Shown here piece by piece: positions 13,460 to 24,928 of a stretch of 64,000 nucleotides of DNA (its first letter is position 1; each line of letters begins with the position of its first letter). Origin of the DNA: Ligustrum vulgare (Eukaryota; Streptophyta; Magnoliopsida; Lamiales; Oleaceae). The notes beneath the pieces were generated by a model. That model saw only the letters and a program-made list of their open reading frames with translations, ran no database searches and had not been told where the DNA came from. Both the position numbers and the translations under genes were made by a program. The DNA lies in assembly GCA_963555705.1 (NCBI GenBank), contig OY743182.1, forward strand, positions 50,348,592 to 50,412,591, in the 5' to 3' direction.

Positions 13460-15586
13460 TGTAGGTTTGAAATTACAAGTGCACGATATCGTTAATAAGT
13501 AGTAAAAGTGAACTTTTGAGTCCGAGTTGTCGATCCCATGAGTACTATTTATTCGTTATAAATTTACTTCGATTCTAAAATTCCTAAATTAAAACAAAAA
13601 CTAACTAAGAAAATAAAATGCAAAATAATCCAAAAACGACATTAAAATTTGAGAATAAATGAAATATATAATTCAACAAAATAAAAATAGAAATTTAAAA
13701 CTAAAACTAACTAACAAAACAATAAATAAAGCAAGAAACAAAGTTGTGGGATTTTGAACAATTAAATGAATATCGGGACTAACGATTTCGAAGTAATGTT
13801 CTAACTTAATTTTTCATCTCAAGTTTTTTTTTCTAAAATTGCATTGGTCGAATTCACGTTTGTATCTAATTTACCTCTCTCGAGTTCAAATTAGGTCTAT
13901 TTAACTAAGTCAACTATGTATCTATAAAGAGGGTCAGAGTTTTCCTTAGCTAAATGCATAAAATCTCTTAAGAATTCATAAGTGACCACAAGCAACTATA
14001 AATTAATATCTCTATCTTTTCATTGAAATTGCCGAATTTTATTATGTGATCTAATTGTTAACTCAGCTCTCGAATTATGAAAACAATCATTAATTCATGA
14101 ATTGGTAGTTAAACAACTCAAGCATTAAACGCAATAATAAAATCAATACATAAAAATACACTGCCAACTTGAGAATTAAAATTAAACTAAAAACATTAAA
14201 TCTACATTGTCAATCCCGATTATTAAATTAACTACTCATGTTCTTGAAATTAAAAACAATAAATAATGAAAGTAAAACTCGGATTGTGAAGAGTTCAAGA
14301 ATTAGCATGACCTCTTCTTTTCTTGTGTGCAACCGGCCTTTATTTTCTTGCTCCAGCTGCACTCCTTCAAGAATCAACCATCTTATCTTCCACTTTGTAT
14401 CACAACCAACGCACCACTTTCTTTCAAATTCAACCGACCAACTAATTAATTCCCAGCAGCACCGTGTATATGTTGTCTAAGAAAACTCCCACAAAGCTGC
14501 CTAACTTTTCTTTAGAACAGCCACTCGTATGTGTAAGAGCATCTCCAATAGAACATTGTCTAAGCTAAAAAATAGGTGCTATTTGACAACAATTAATTGG
14601 ACTTCTAATGAATGTCTAATAAACAAATATTGTAATAAAAAAATGATCTCCAATGCATTATGTCTACAATCCAATAATAATGCTTATGTGGGATTAATTT
14701 ATTTAAAATAAAACTTTTTTTTTTGAAACTAGTTAAAATAAAACTATTTAATACTTAAATAAATACACTATGAAACAAAATGTGTTTGATTTTTTTATTA
14801 ATATAAATTGCTTTTTTTTTTTTTTTTTTTTTTTTTAAAGTAGTATAATAAATTGCTTTGGTTCACAGGTAGTGGGGGATAAATATGAGGTGTTAACTGT
14901 AAATGGTAACAGCTGTAATTAATTTTTAGTTTTATATTAAAAAAAAAAAACAGTTTTCCCACTACTATTGCCTAGTCAGCATGTTAGACATGCCTTTTAA
15001 AATTGGACATAGCCTTGGACAATGTCTAATATTTTTTTGCCAACTCAGCACAATATGGGATGCATTGGAGAAGAATATAACTAGACATTGTCCAATTTGA
15101 TAATTTGTCACAATTTTTTAACTTAGACAATGTCATTGGAGATGCTCTAAATATCTCTATCAATTCTCCAAGGCTGCCCCCCCCCCATACACGGCTCCCT
15201 GTGTACATATAATAATCCCCATCAAACTCCTAAGTGCACCTCAATTCTTCCACTTCAATTCCAGCCGTGTCTTCTCCTTGCCAAAGGAGTCCTATTTTGC
15301 ACTTGATTTTTGAGGCCCACTTATGTTAAGTGGGTTTTAATTTAACCCTCAATTTTTTCAAATAATTCAAGTTGGTCCCTTGTCTTCGTTTTATCTCAAC
15401 TAACATCCAAAATTTAGCTTTTCCATCCAATTGTTGTGTGATTGCTTCATTTATTCCATCTTCTCGACTCTTGGGATAAAACCTGAAATAATGACCAATA
15501 ATAACAACTAAGTAGAATTTATTCAAGAAAAACATTATAATATCATAATTTCGACAGTTAAATAAGTGTATAAAATACATTTATCA
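13460..15586 (-). repeat. 5' LTR of the Athila-type element, MITE-interrupted
   Basis: Begins TGTAGGTTT and ends TTATCA; matches the left LTR with scattered substitutions. The extra length (2127 versus 1521 bp) is explained by the MITE at 14537-15147. Many single-base differences from the other LTR indicate an old insertion. Confidence 0.85.
14537..15147. mobile_element. Tourist/PIF-Harbinger-like MITE inside the Athila LTR (611 bp)
   Basis: Starts GAGCATCTCCAATAG and ends with the inverse CATTGGAGATGCTC. TAA duplicates flank it (14534-14536 and 15148-15150), and the other LTR shows the empty site. Inverted repeats extend further in (CATTGTCTAAG against CTTAGACAATG-type sequence). It includes a 20+-base poly-T run near 14,814. 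No transposase. Confidence 0.88.
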
Positions 15587-15591
15587 ATAAT

Positions 15592-15895
15592 TATATCGAT
15601 TACTTACTTTAGATGACAAAATTGATTTTTACTATTCATTTTTTTTGATGAAAAATACTTCACTGTTACTAAAAAAAAATTAAAAAGTATTATAAGTATC
15701 ATATTTTGATATTAACATATTTGAGAAGTATCATGAGTATAAAATTGTGAGAATTTACATGATTATGAAGTATTTTTTTAGTTTTTACGATTTATTATAA
15801 ATAATTTTCAAATTTTATAAAATTCAAGTAAACTTTAATTTGATCCCTAAAAGTAAGGTATTTATGTGGAAAACTCAATTAGAAACGTCATAAGC
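15592..15895. repeat. Copy 1 of an ATGTGATAC-type repeat family
   Basis: From GATTACTTACTTTAGATG to TATTTATGTGGAAAACTC this stretch matches the two ends of the longer copy at about 61,910-63,130. That includes the AAGTATCATATTTTGATA repeats and the phrase TTTGATCCCTAAAAGTA. The ends of the family are imperfect inverted repeats (GATTACTTGTTTTAGATG against TACTTTTAGGGATC). Athila appears to have landed near its left end. Confidence 0.5.
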
Positions 15896-16560
15896 CCAAA
15901 GAAAAAAATAAGATCAATTATTCATCTCAAATGCCAAATAGTTTTCTAATTAACTATATGAAACAAGCAAACTTTTTTATTCAGTTCTGTCCAAACGACC
16001 AGAATCAATGAAACAAACAGACTAAACATGCTCTTGCTAGAAGAAATAAATTCATATTAAACAGGAAAAGATTGTATTACAAATGAATTCCCATATTAGA
16101 ATTAAGTTTATTTTAGTTACAAAATGCTCGTGAGTTGAAAGTTTATTTGGGCGTATGTATTACATCTCCATTGCTGCATAATATGATTTTGTCGACTCCA
16201 ATTGATTGATGTTCATTTTGTGTAATTTCATTTTTAGAAAATTTGTGCATGAAAGAGTTACAGTGCGTTAGAAAAGACAATAAATAACTATCTGGAGTCG
16301 AGTACAGATTTCTATTACTCATCTATTGAACAAGAATTAATTTAGACTAATTTGATTTTGGGTTGTTATTTTTTAAATATAGTTAGAGCTATATCAATAA
16401 ATTTTTTAATGTCCCAACAAGTATTGATTTATTACATTAAGTTACATTTTTATATATTTAGTATAGCAACATTGTTGACCTGTTATACACTTATATAAAT
16501 ATTGTATCTAAATCAAAATAGTTTTAAAATATATATAATAATAAATTGGGATGTAAATGA
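15896..16560. other. No recognisable feature; inside the hAT-like element
   Basis: A/T-rich sequence between the repeat copy and the G/C-rich hAT end. I see no open frame or repeat here that I can support. Confidence 0.5.
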
Positions 16561-16959
16561 AGATTTTGGCATCTCGTACCTCGTTCCCGTTTAAACATAA
16601 ATGGGACGAGGACGGAGATGATAAGTTTTTGACAGGGCGGAGAATGACATCTCCATCCCGAACTTACCCCGTTGTCATCCCTATTGCCAGATGATAAAAA
16701 TTCTCCCGCAAGTACATTTTAAGAAAATTACTAATCCTTGTTTGAGGTCCATTATCTAAATACTTTTTTTTTAATCTAAAAAGGGGATTCAAACATAGCT
16801 TAAATGTCTAAAAACAATTTCTTGTTAGGAAGAATACACAATGAATGTATTTACAAGATACAATTTCAAATTGAAGAAACCTAAAATTTTAATTCAGAAA
16901 TCATGTCATAATTGATTTTTAATTAATTAATTAATTTTTATTATTTAAATAGGGTAATG

Positions 16960-17365
16960 TCATAACAACACTCAATTTATGGTCACAATCATAAATTACA
17001 AATTTTATAAGTCACAAAGTACAAAATTTATAGGTCACAACTAATTTTTTGATCACAAATCACAAATTTTGTAGGGTAGGCTTCTTTCCTAGTCACAAAT
17101 TATAAAAATAACGGTCACAACTTATTTTTCGGTACAATTTACAAATTTCTTAGGCCTTAACTTATTTCTCGGTTACAAATCACGAATTTTGTAGGCCACA
17201 ACTTATTTCTCGATCACAGATTTCGAATTTTATAATCCACAATTTATTTTACGGACACATTTTTCAAAGTAATTGGTCACCCCTTCAAATTTGTGAGTCA
17301 TAATTACAGAATTAGTCACGGTTTCAATGTTTTTAGGTCATAATCACTTAACAAATTGGTCACAA
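16960..17365. repeat. Degenerate GGTCACAA tandem array
   Basis: About ten degenerate units alternate a short form like GGTCACAACTTATTTTTC with a longer one like TCACAAATCACAAATTTTG, giving a dimer of roughly 41 bp. Related arrays occur near 43,100-43,350 and 60,640-60,920, each time beside a CCACCACC-rich tract. Confidence 0.6.
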
Positions 17366-17770
17366 ACACTCTTCATACTACCCATAACCCTACCCCAGTC
17401 GTCGCCGCCGCCACATGCACTACTACTATTATGACCACAAATACCTCACCACCACAACAACATCCACGACCACATCACCCATCACCCACTACCACCACAG
17501 ACCCACAACCACAACCATAACTACAACCACTTGCACCACGACCACAAACACCTCACCACCACCGACAACAACCATCACCACCATAACAAATCCACAGCCA
17601 CCACCCAAGGCCGTCATAGATCTATCACCCACCACCTATTGTCGCCATAGATCCACCACCATCAACTGTCGCCACAGATCTACTGTCACCCACAAACACT
17701 ACAATACCACTACTGCCACCTAACTGCACCACCACCACCACCACTACCACCACCACCATCTTCATAGCTA
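17366..17770. repeat. ACC/CAC-rich low-complexity tract
   Basis: C- and A-rich sequence dominated by CCACCACAAC-like triplets, strongly skewed between strands. The open frame across it encodes only Thr/His/Pro runs and is not a gene. Confidence 0.7.
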
Positions 17771-17859
17771 CCACTGCAACCTAGCACAGCCATATTCCAA
17801 TACCAACAACATGAAAACAGCATACACAACAAGTTGATCGTAGGCGCAACACATGAGTG

Positions 17860-18500
17860 GTTCTATATGGTTCTGGTTCCCTGGGAACTGAACCGAATCA
17901 AGAGCATATAGTTCTTTTAAAAAATAATCGTTAGTTCTTTTTGTAAGAGAATAATCGAACCTGAACAAAATCGTTCGGTTCTGATCCCATAAACTAAAAT
18001 TCTCTAATTAAATGGTTAATACTAATATAAATTGTATCACTATTTGACATATTTACAAAATCAACACGATATACACCATTCATTCAATATAAAAAAGAAG
18101 ATAATTTTGAATGTCATTATCTCAAACATCACCAATTAAAGTACATTGTCAAACTAACAAACATAATTAAAACACACAGATCAAGTTTCACAACATAGAA
18201 AGATCAAGTTTCATAGTTAAAATCGTGTTTGGTTCTATCGGTTCCGAGTTTTGGTTCTGAATTTAGAACCAAAACCAGGACCATAACTTAAAGGTTCTTA
18301 ATTTTTAGAAGCACAAACGTTTTAAATTTTTAAAGAACCGAACCAAACAAATTGCCGGTTTTGATTATTTTGCCTTCTGGTTCTAAATCTAGAACCATAC
18401 CTAAAAGGTTCTTGGTTTTTAGAAGCAGAATCCTTTAAAATTTTGAAAGATCTGAACCGAACCGAACTGACCAAAGCTGAATTGAACCGAATGAATAGCT
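17860..18500. repeat. AACCGAAC-rich repeat, probable hAT remnant
   Basis: Multiple GGTTCTGG, GAACCGAAC and AGAACCAAAAC repeats in both orientations resemble the subterminal repeats of the complete hAT element at 26,272-27,121. I could not fix its ends or a target duplication. Confidence 0.35.
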
Positions 18501-18916
18501 GGGTTTGGTCATTTTACCTAGACCTAGAGGGCACAATAAGTGTAAGAGTGTGAGCTCTGCGGAATGGAGCCCGTTGCATGTAGAAGCAGCAACGAGCTCG
18601 TCACTGCGTGGGGAGATGTGGGTGTGGGTGATGATAATGAGGTAGAGTGCTGAAGTGAGAGTGAAGATAAACATAATTTCGAATTAGGGTTTGAAATGTA
18701 ATAATTTAACTTTAATGATTTTTATTAATAAATATTAAATACCTAATTAGAACTTGACTTTAGAAATGTAAAACTTATAATCGTATCTCATTAATGAATC
18801 GTGATATTTAGAAATAGGTTCCATATAGTTTTCCCTTCTAATTATTTGACAACCAAGAATTGTTCTCTAGAAGTTTTCCAAAATAATGTTATCGTTAGTA
18901 AAAAATTAAAATAAAT

Positions 18917-19185
18917 AGCTTTCGTTTGGCGTTTAATTTTTGTTTATAAATAAAAAATTTGAGTGTTTTGATGTAAAATGTGTGATTAGAAAATGATTTC
19001 GAAAAACGTGAGAGATAAAAAGTGATTTGAAAAAATGTAAAGAAAACACTCGTTTACTTGTTTATAAACAAGTTTTTCTTCATATTTTCTTAGTCATTTT
19101 TAACCACGCATATTTTTTGAAATCATTTTCAAATCACACATTTTACATCAAAAATCTCATATATAAACAAAAACCAGCCGCTAAA
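18917..19185. mobile_element. Hairpin MITE with about 80-bp inverted repeats
   Basis: The left part (GGCGTTTAATTTTTG, TTGATGTAAAATGTGTGATT, AAAATGATTTC) is repeated inverted at 19,095-19,185, so most of the 270 bp would fold on itself. No coding capacity. The exact target duplication is unclear. Confidence 0.55.
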
Positions 19186-19259
19186 ATGACGAAAGAAAAT
19201 ATTTTCGATGTCTCTTGTTTGATTGATAAATTTTTTATGTCAAATATTTTCTAGGTACA

Positions 19260-19814
19260 AGCTCTCAATGTATGTTTTAGTCCATTTCAAGCATAATATT
19301 TTCTTTACCATGAGGTGGAAAATAAAGATGGTTCCTTTTCCTTTTCCATCTTTTATCAAACACACCCAATCATCACTTCAAGTTTAGCCAGACAATTCTC
19401 AATAGCCTACATTTTCACACTTTGTTTATAAATATCGAAATATCAACATTTTATTGGTCCACTTTTTTTGAAAAGTAAAAAATGATGGACAAGAATATTT
19501 GATCAACTGAAATTGTTGGCTTTTAAAAAAAAAAAAAAAAAGATATTATCACATAATCGTTTACAAACAAAATTTATAAATAAATTATACCAAACAGAGG
19601 GTTGGTTAATTAAATTTCAACAACCTTTTGACCAAATACGACTTGGTCCTGTGTTCGGCAAGTTGCTTATAATTAACTGTTATAATTAACACATTTCTCT
19701 AAATCACTTTTTAACTACCTAAAAAATACAAATATCACACAAAAAAAAAAATGGCAGCTTGAACAAAAGTCATTTATGTCATTCTCATCTTTTAACTTAT
19801 CTCTAATTTGATAA
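19260..19814. other. A/T-rich intergenic sequence
   Basis: No coding frame or clear element. It contains a poly-A run near 19,527-19,545 and degenerate MITE-like phrases (ACCAAACAGAGG near 19,590). Confidence 0.4.
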
Positions 19815-19937
19815 ATTTTGTTACTCTCCCCATTGTGCGGAGGGTAACAAAATGCCCGCCCCTCACAGGGGCGGGCCCCACTGCCACCCCCTTAGGGGGC
19901 GGGCATATTAATCCCCTCCCCGTGGCGGGATGGGGAT
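19815..19937. repeat. Four consecutive GC-rich stem-loops
   Basis: Four adjacent inverted repeats follow one another. First, ATTTTGTTAC...GTAACAAAAT (19815-19853). Then a 23-bp near-perfect GC palindrome with arms GCCCGCCCCT/AGGGGCGGGC (19854-19876). Then GCCACCCCCT/AGGGGGCGGGC (19883-19904), and a CCCCTCCCCG/CGGGATGGGG stem (about 19912-19937). The block stands out from the A/T-rich flanks. Confidence 0.6.
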
Positions 19938-20264
19938 CAAACCTACTAATTTGATTTCCCTTACGTGTCTAGATATGATTTCAGATTGGGTGGCAAGGAC
20001 TTGATTGAGTCCCAACAGCAGATTAAAACACTCGAGATTATTGTCAACAATTATTTGGAACGTCCATTTGAACTTATCACTAAAATTTAGCTTATGGTTG
20101 AGCCCAATATTTGGGAAATAACATAATTTTGACTAGTATTTTTAGGAAAATATGTTGTTAAAATTTGTTTGAAAGTCAAACATTGTGTGCTTGACTAAAA
20201 TTGATGATTTAGATTGAGTGTTTAAAAACTTAGTTTTCAAATAATAGGACTAAAACAGGAGCTT

Positions 20265-21175
20265 TAAGTATTGAGTTTTGAATACTAAATTTATGAGTTA
20301 ATTATCTCAATAATTACTGAATTATGTCTATATCTTCGACCTATCACTAAAACTTATAGTGTCGAGAATTATTAAACTTATGAGTTAATTGTCTAATCTT
20401 ATATATATGTCTTCGATTGATCACTGAAACTTAAAGTGTTAAGTTTTGATCATTAAACTTATCAAAATATTGGACGTTAGTCATTGACTTCACTTTTGTA
20501 AGGAAATTGAAAACGTGACAGATAGAATGTACACGTGGTGTTACGCCACATTTAACTAATCAATGATGACACACAAATTGCAATGTAATATTTTCTAAAA
20601 ACATTTTCGATTAGTCACTTAAATTTTAAAAATATTTTCAATTGTTCATTAAACTTTAAGGTGATTGAGTCTCGAATACCAAACTTATAAAAATGATATG
20701 ACGGACCTAGAAATTTATAAATGACCTTCCAAAGCATACAACAAATCAAAAGTTGAAAATGTTTTTAAAAGTTTAGTTACTAGTCGAAGACATTTTTAAA
20801 AATTTCTTTGTTGTCAATATGTGTCATGATTGATCAGTTAAATGTGAGAAGGTTCTACACGCACATTCGTTTATCACATCATCAATTCCACTGTAAAAGT
20901 TAAGTCAATGACTAATGTCCAATATTTTAATAAATCTAGTGATAAAAACTCGATAACTTTAAATTTTAGCAATCAGTGGAATATAATAACATAAGTTTAG
21001 AGATTATTGAGACAATTAGTTCATAAGTTTAGTGACCAGAATTCAACACTTTAAATTTTGGTGATTGATCGAAGACATAGACATATGTTTAATGACTAAA
21101 ACTCAATACTCTAAACTTCAGTGATCAATCAAATACATAAACATAAGTTCATTGATTAATGAGACAATGGAAAAT
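20265..21175. mobile_element. Foldback element with about 400-bp arms
   Basis: The two halves are inverted copies: the left half reads TGGACGTTAGTCATTGACTT and the right half AAGTCAATGACTAATGTCCA. Each arm is built from two or three copies of an 80-100-bp subunit with phrases like ACTTATGAGTTAATTGTCT and GATCACTGAAACTTAAAGTG. No open frame. It is probably a non-autonomous DNA transposon; the termini and target duplication are not certain. Confidence 0.5.
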
Positions 21176-21177
21176 GC

Positions 21178-21411
21178 TATTATACCAACACACTTACCGA
21201 CTCACTAACAAAAGCTGATGTGTCATATGACATGGACATAAGTTGGTAGGAATGATCACTTGCCCACCGTAGGTCGGTGCTAATATGCACACGATGAGTG
21301 GGTTGCTTACACGTGTTCGAAAATTTTAAAACACTAGATACATGTTAGCATCACACCTACCATGGACATATTAACACCTGCCCACGATGAGCATGTGATA
21401 ATTTCCGCATA
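21178..21411. mobile_element. Small TIR element candidate
   Basis: Starts GGAAAATGCTATTATACC and ends GTGATAATTTCC, which pair as imperfect inverted repeats of MULE-like type. Inside, GCCCACCGTAGG and GCCCACGATGAG phrases repeat. No target duplication could be confirmed. Confidence 0.35.
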
Positions 21412-21419
21412 AGTTGATT

Positions 21420-21968
21420 AATTAAAAAAAAAAAAAACTAAGACCCACAACTTCACACGTACGGAGCAAAAACTTCACCCTCGTCTAGATGGGCAAAATG
21501 AAGTAGGGAAGAATCCATTTTTGTCAACTTAAGTTTTTGGTGTTCCCGACAGTGAATAGTTATCGACATCTAACCTTCATATTCTCCGGACCATCGTATA
21601 TCCATTCATTCCATAGTTATAGACATTGAGCTCACAATCCCGTGTTGATGAGGCCTTTCTCACCTATCCCCTCTATTGTATTCATCGTTCCGGCATCAAC
21701 ATACCATTTCAGTCGGAGAACATGTATGAACAAGGTTCTGGTCTTCTGATGTTGTGGTTTTGATGATGATGATTATTTATTTTAGAACTTTAGCTAGCCT
21801 TAGTGGTGTTGTAATTTCCGATGTGACCGTCGAAAAAGCACACTTCGTATGGGAGCGAAGCCTCATTGGAGAGGATGCAATTGAATTTGAGGGTAGGTTA
21901 TAAGTCTTCAGCGGGTTGGAGGTTTACTGTAGTGTAAAGGAGCAGTTAGAAATTAAAAATAGCAAGGG
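21420..21968. other. Intergenic sequence without recognisable genes
   Basis: Moderate GC. I see no long open frame, splice-consistent exon or repeat. Plant gene fragments too short to recognise cannot be excluded. Confidence 0.35.
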
Positions 21969-21971
21969 TAA

Positions 21972-22317
21972 GAGCATCCACAATGCTTACACACAGTTGA
22001 CTGTCAACTGTGTGCGAAATATAGACACACAAGTTTCGTGGGTCTCACTGTAATATTTCTTTTCATTCTCTCTCTTCCACTTTTTCTCACATTTCTACTT
22101 CACACTTTCCACAATCACACATTCACTTCTCATCTTCCACTATTTTATAGTAATTTATTTAAAATTTATCTATTTCTCTATTCTTTTCCCCTTTTCCCAT
22201 CCTTTTTTCTTTATTTTTCTCATATTCCACTTCAAACCTTACAACTAAAATAATATATCTATATCTTTCTCTCTCATCCCTTGGACATACACGTCGCACA
22301 TCCCATTGTGGATGCTC
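21972..22317. mobile_element. Tourist/PIF-Harbinger-like MITE (346 bp)
   Basis: Starts GAGCATCCACAATG and ends CATTGTGGATGCTC, a perfect 14-bp terminal inverted repeat. TAA duplicates flank it (21969-21971 and 22318-22320). It is the same broad family as the MITE at 14,537 (GAGCATC ends). A palindrome ACACAGTTGACTGTCAACTG follows the left end. The interior is CT-rich. Confidence 0.9.
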
Positions 22318-22824
22318 TAAAATAGTCATTTCATTTTCATCTGTAAGTTATCTGTACGTCTAGCAGCACTGTGAGACAATTAAGGTTCTGTTTAGTAATA
22401 TTGTATCAATTATAAATATTTTTTAATGAAAAAAAAGAAGAGAGAGAATAATGTGTTAAATTTTTATATGTAATATGATTTTATTGATCAATGTGATTGA
22501 AAAGGAAGAGGGAGAAAAATTTGTTAAGACACTGTTTGGCGGCTTAAAAAAATCAATTTTTTTGCCGAATCACGAGGTAGATGTATGGTTAAAAATTGAA
22601 GAGAGAAAATATGTGTGGTTAAAAAATTGAATTGAAAATTGCGATTATAAAACAGTTTAAAAACTGGTTACCGAACCGGGGCTAAATTTTTGAAGGGCCA
22701 AACCGAGCTAAATTCGTATTACTTTAAAAAATCGGAATTTTTTGCCACTCACTTCGAGTGTGACATAGTTATTAAGTCCTTTTCGCCCTTTCCTGGAAAA
22801 AAAATATATATAAAATAATTTTTA

Positions 22825-24431
22825 GGGAAATTGGCGCATTTAGTCCCTAAACGTTGGCCTCTTTGTGTAATGAGTCCCTAACCTTTCATTTTTGGTGCTG
22901 AAGTCCTTAAACGTTACATTATTTGGCGCAAGAGGTTCTTTTGGATGATTTCTTTCCGTTTTAATGTTAAAATTTTTTGGAAAGACAAAAATGCCCTTAT
23001 ACATAATTGGCGCAATTAGTCCCTAAACTTCATATTTGGTGCTTGAGTCCCTAACATTTTAATTTGGTGCAAGTGGTCCCTAAATTTAGGCATAATTTAG
23101 AGCAATAAGTCCTTAACCTTTCAATTTGGTACTTAAGTCCTCAAACGTTGAATTATTTAGCGTCACGTATCCTTTTAGATGGTTTTCTCAATCCATCTTT
23201 AAAAATTCAATTTTATTTTATCAAAAATATTAAAATGCTCTTATAGTAATAAATAAATAAGTCTATTTTTGGCAACTTAAAATTTTTGTTTCTTGCGTTG
23301 TCAGAGTCTCTTCTGTTGTTTCAATTGGACTTCCTATATAGATTTTTTACCGTACTAACACAAATTCCCCAATTTACCATAATTAAAAATTCAATTTTCT
23401 TTTTATACAAAAAAAGAGGCTTTATTTATTTGTATAAGAAAATTGCTTTTTAGATAAAATTTAGTTTTTTTTTCTTTTTTTTATATAAATTTCATTGTTA
23501 CTTCTAAAAGAAAATTAATTTTAGATAAATTTCATTTTTTAAATAAGCCTATTTATTCGTTTAAGAAAATTGATTTTAGATAAATTTATCTTTTCGTTTT
23601 AACATAATTTTTCAAAAAAAAAAAAAAAAATGAGAATTTGTTTCTTCTTTTTTATTGGAAATTTACAACTTTTAAGGCTTATTTAAAAAATGAAAATTAT
23701 CTAAAATTAATATTCATTTAGAAAAAAATGAAATTTATCTAAAAAAAGAAAAAAAATATTAATTCTATCTAAAATCAATTATCTTAATTAAACAAATAAA
23801 TAAAGCCTCTTCTTTTATGTATAAAAAGAAATTTAAATTTTTAAAAGTGGTAAATTGGAGAATTTGTATTAGCACAGTAAAATCCTTTATAGGAAGCCCA
23901 ATTGAAACAACGGGAGAGATTCAGAAAAAGTAAGAAACAAAAATTTTAAGTTGCCAAAACGGACTTATTTATTTATTTATTATAGAAAATTTTAATATTT
24001 TTTTGACAAGAGAGCATTTTAATATTTTTGATAAAAATAAAATTGAATTTTTAAAGATGGAATGGAAGAAAATTATTTAAAAGGATACGTGGCGCTAAAT
24101 AATATAACGGTTGGAGACTTAAGCACCAAATTGAAAGATTAAGAACTTATTGTGCTAAATAATGACTAAGTTTAGGGACTACTTGTACCAAATTGTAATG
24201 TTAGGATCTCAAGCACTAAATATGAAGTTTATGGACTAATTGCGCCAATTATGTATAAGGGCATTTTCATCTTTCCCAAATTTTTTAACATTAAAATGGA
24301 AAGAAATCATCCAAAAAGGACCTCTTGCGCCAAAGAATGTATCGTTTAAGGACTTCAGCACCAAAAATGAAAGGTTAGAGACTCATTGCACAAAGAGGCC
24401 AACGTTTAGGGACTAAATGCGCCAATTTCCC
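22825..24431. mobile_element. Mutator-like foldback element, nearly all inverted repeat
   Basis: A perfect 9-bp duplication TAATTTTTA flanks the unit (22816-22824 and 24432-24440), the hallmark of Mutator-like elements. It starts GGGAAATTGGCGCATTTAGT and ends with its inverse, ACTAAATGCGCCAATTTCCC. The two arms stay complementary with scattered mismatches over roughly 750-780 bp each, meeting near 23,600. Repeated phrases inside each arm (AGTCCCTAA, TTTGGTGC) form shorter direct repeats. There is no transposase. Transcription from either side would give a long hairpin RNA. Confidence 0.85.
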
Positions 24432-24538
24432 TAATTTTTAATTAAAATAAACAAAAATAATGCGCTTCATCATCTTCTCCGACGTGGCTTCGCCGTTAAA
24501 TTCTGCCCGTCGATTACTGCATATTAGCCTCCCGGCAG

Positions 24539-24713
24539 TAGAGCCGATCTAGTGCCCATATGGGCACTAGATATGGCACCCATTCGACAAGTGTCGAGTG
24601 GGTATTGGATATGGGTGGGTGGGCCGCACCCATAGGGGGGAGGGGATTGAGGGTTATGGCCCACTTGTGGGTTTGATAACAAACCCACTTGTGGGTTTTA
24701 GATCATTCCCACT
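24539..24713. mobile_element. hAT-like MITE (175 bp)
   Basis: An exact 8-bp duplication CCCGGCAG flanks the unit at 24531-24538 and 24714-24721. Ends are TAGAGCCGATCTAGTG and TTTTAGATCATTCCCACT, weak inverted repeats around GATCTA. Inside are two self-complementary stretches, GTGCCCATATGGGCAC and CCCACTTGTGGG (twice). Confidence 0.6.
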
Positions 24714-24928
24714 CCCGGCAGAGGTATTTTTTTGCTGTAAAAAAAGTGCAATATTTTTTTCTCATTGCTAAAAAGTGCACTATTTCTTAGCTTAGGTCTA
24801 ATCTCTATTTTGATCACGTTCTTCTGTTTCTCATTCTCATTGATTATTCAATGAATTTAATTTTTGAATTTGTGGTAATATATATATATATATATTACTT
24901 TGGTAAAAAAATTTTTGGGAGAGGTTTA

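Larger units (their letters stand above)
7037..15586 (-). mobile_element. Athila-type Ty3/gypsy retrotransposon, RT/integrase deleted
   Basis: Two long LTRs (7037-8557 and 13460-15586) bound a 4.9-kb interior in minus orientation. A perfect 5-bp duplication ATAAT flanks it (7032-7036, 15587-15591). The interior has a tRNA-Asp-like primer-binding site next to the right LTR, a gag frame, an aspartic protease frame and a purine-rich tract (GCGGGGGTT on the minus strand) abutting the left LTR. No reverse transcriptase, RNase H or integrase is present between the protease (ending near 10,787) and the left LTR, so it could only have moved using proteins from another copy. It lies inside the hAT-like element. 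Confidence 0.85.
6817..16685. mobile_element. hAT-like DNA transposon interrupted by an Athila element
   Basis: A perfect 8-bp duplication GCCAGATG flanks the unit at 6809-6816 and 16686-16693, the target-site size of hAT transposons. The ends are GCAATGTTAATGGGACGGGG and, read inward on the other strand, AATAGGGATGACAACGGGG. These G-rich imperfect inverted repeats are of a type common in plant hAT elements. Both arms carry GGGACGGGG-like subterminal repeats (6,830-6,975 and 16,570-16,680). Removing the nested Athila element leaves about 1.3 kb with no transposase, so this is non-autonomous. Confidence 0.62.

Noticed and set aside
17415..17723. 102-codon Thr/His-rich frame
   Set aside because: It lies entirely in the ACC/CAC tract; similar frames arise at 43,419-43,763 and 60,992-61,345 for the same reason.
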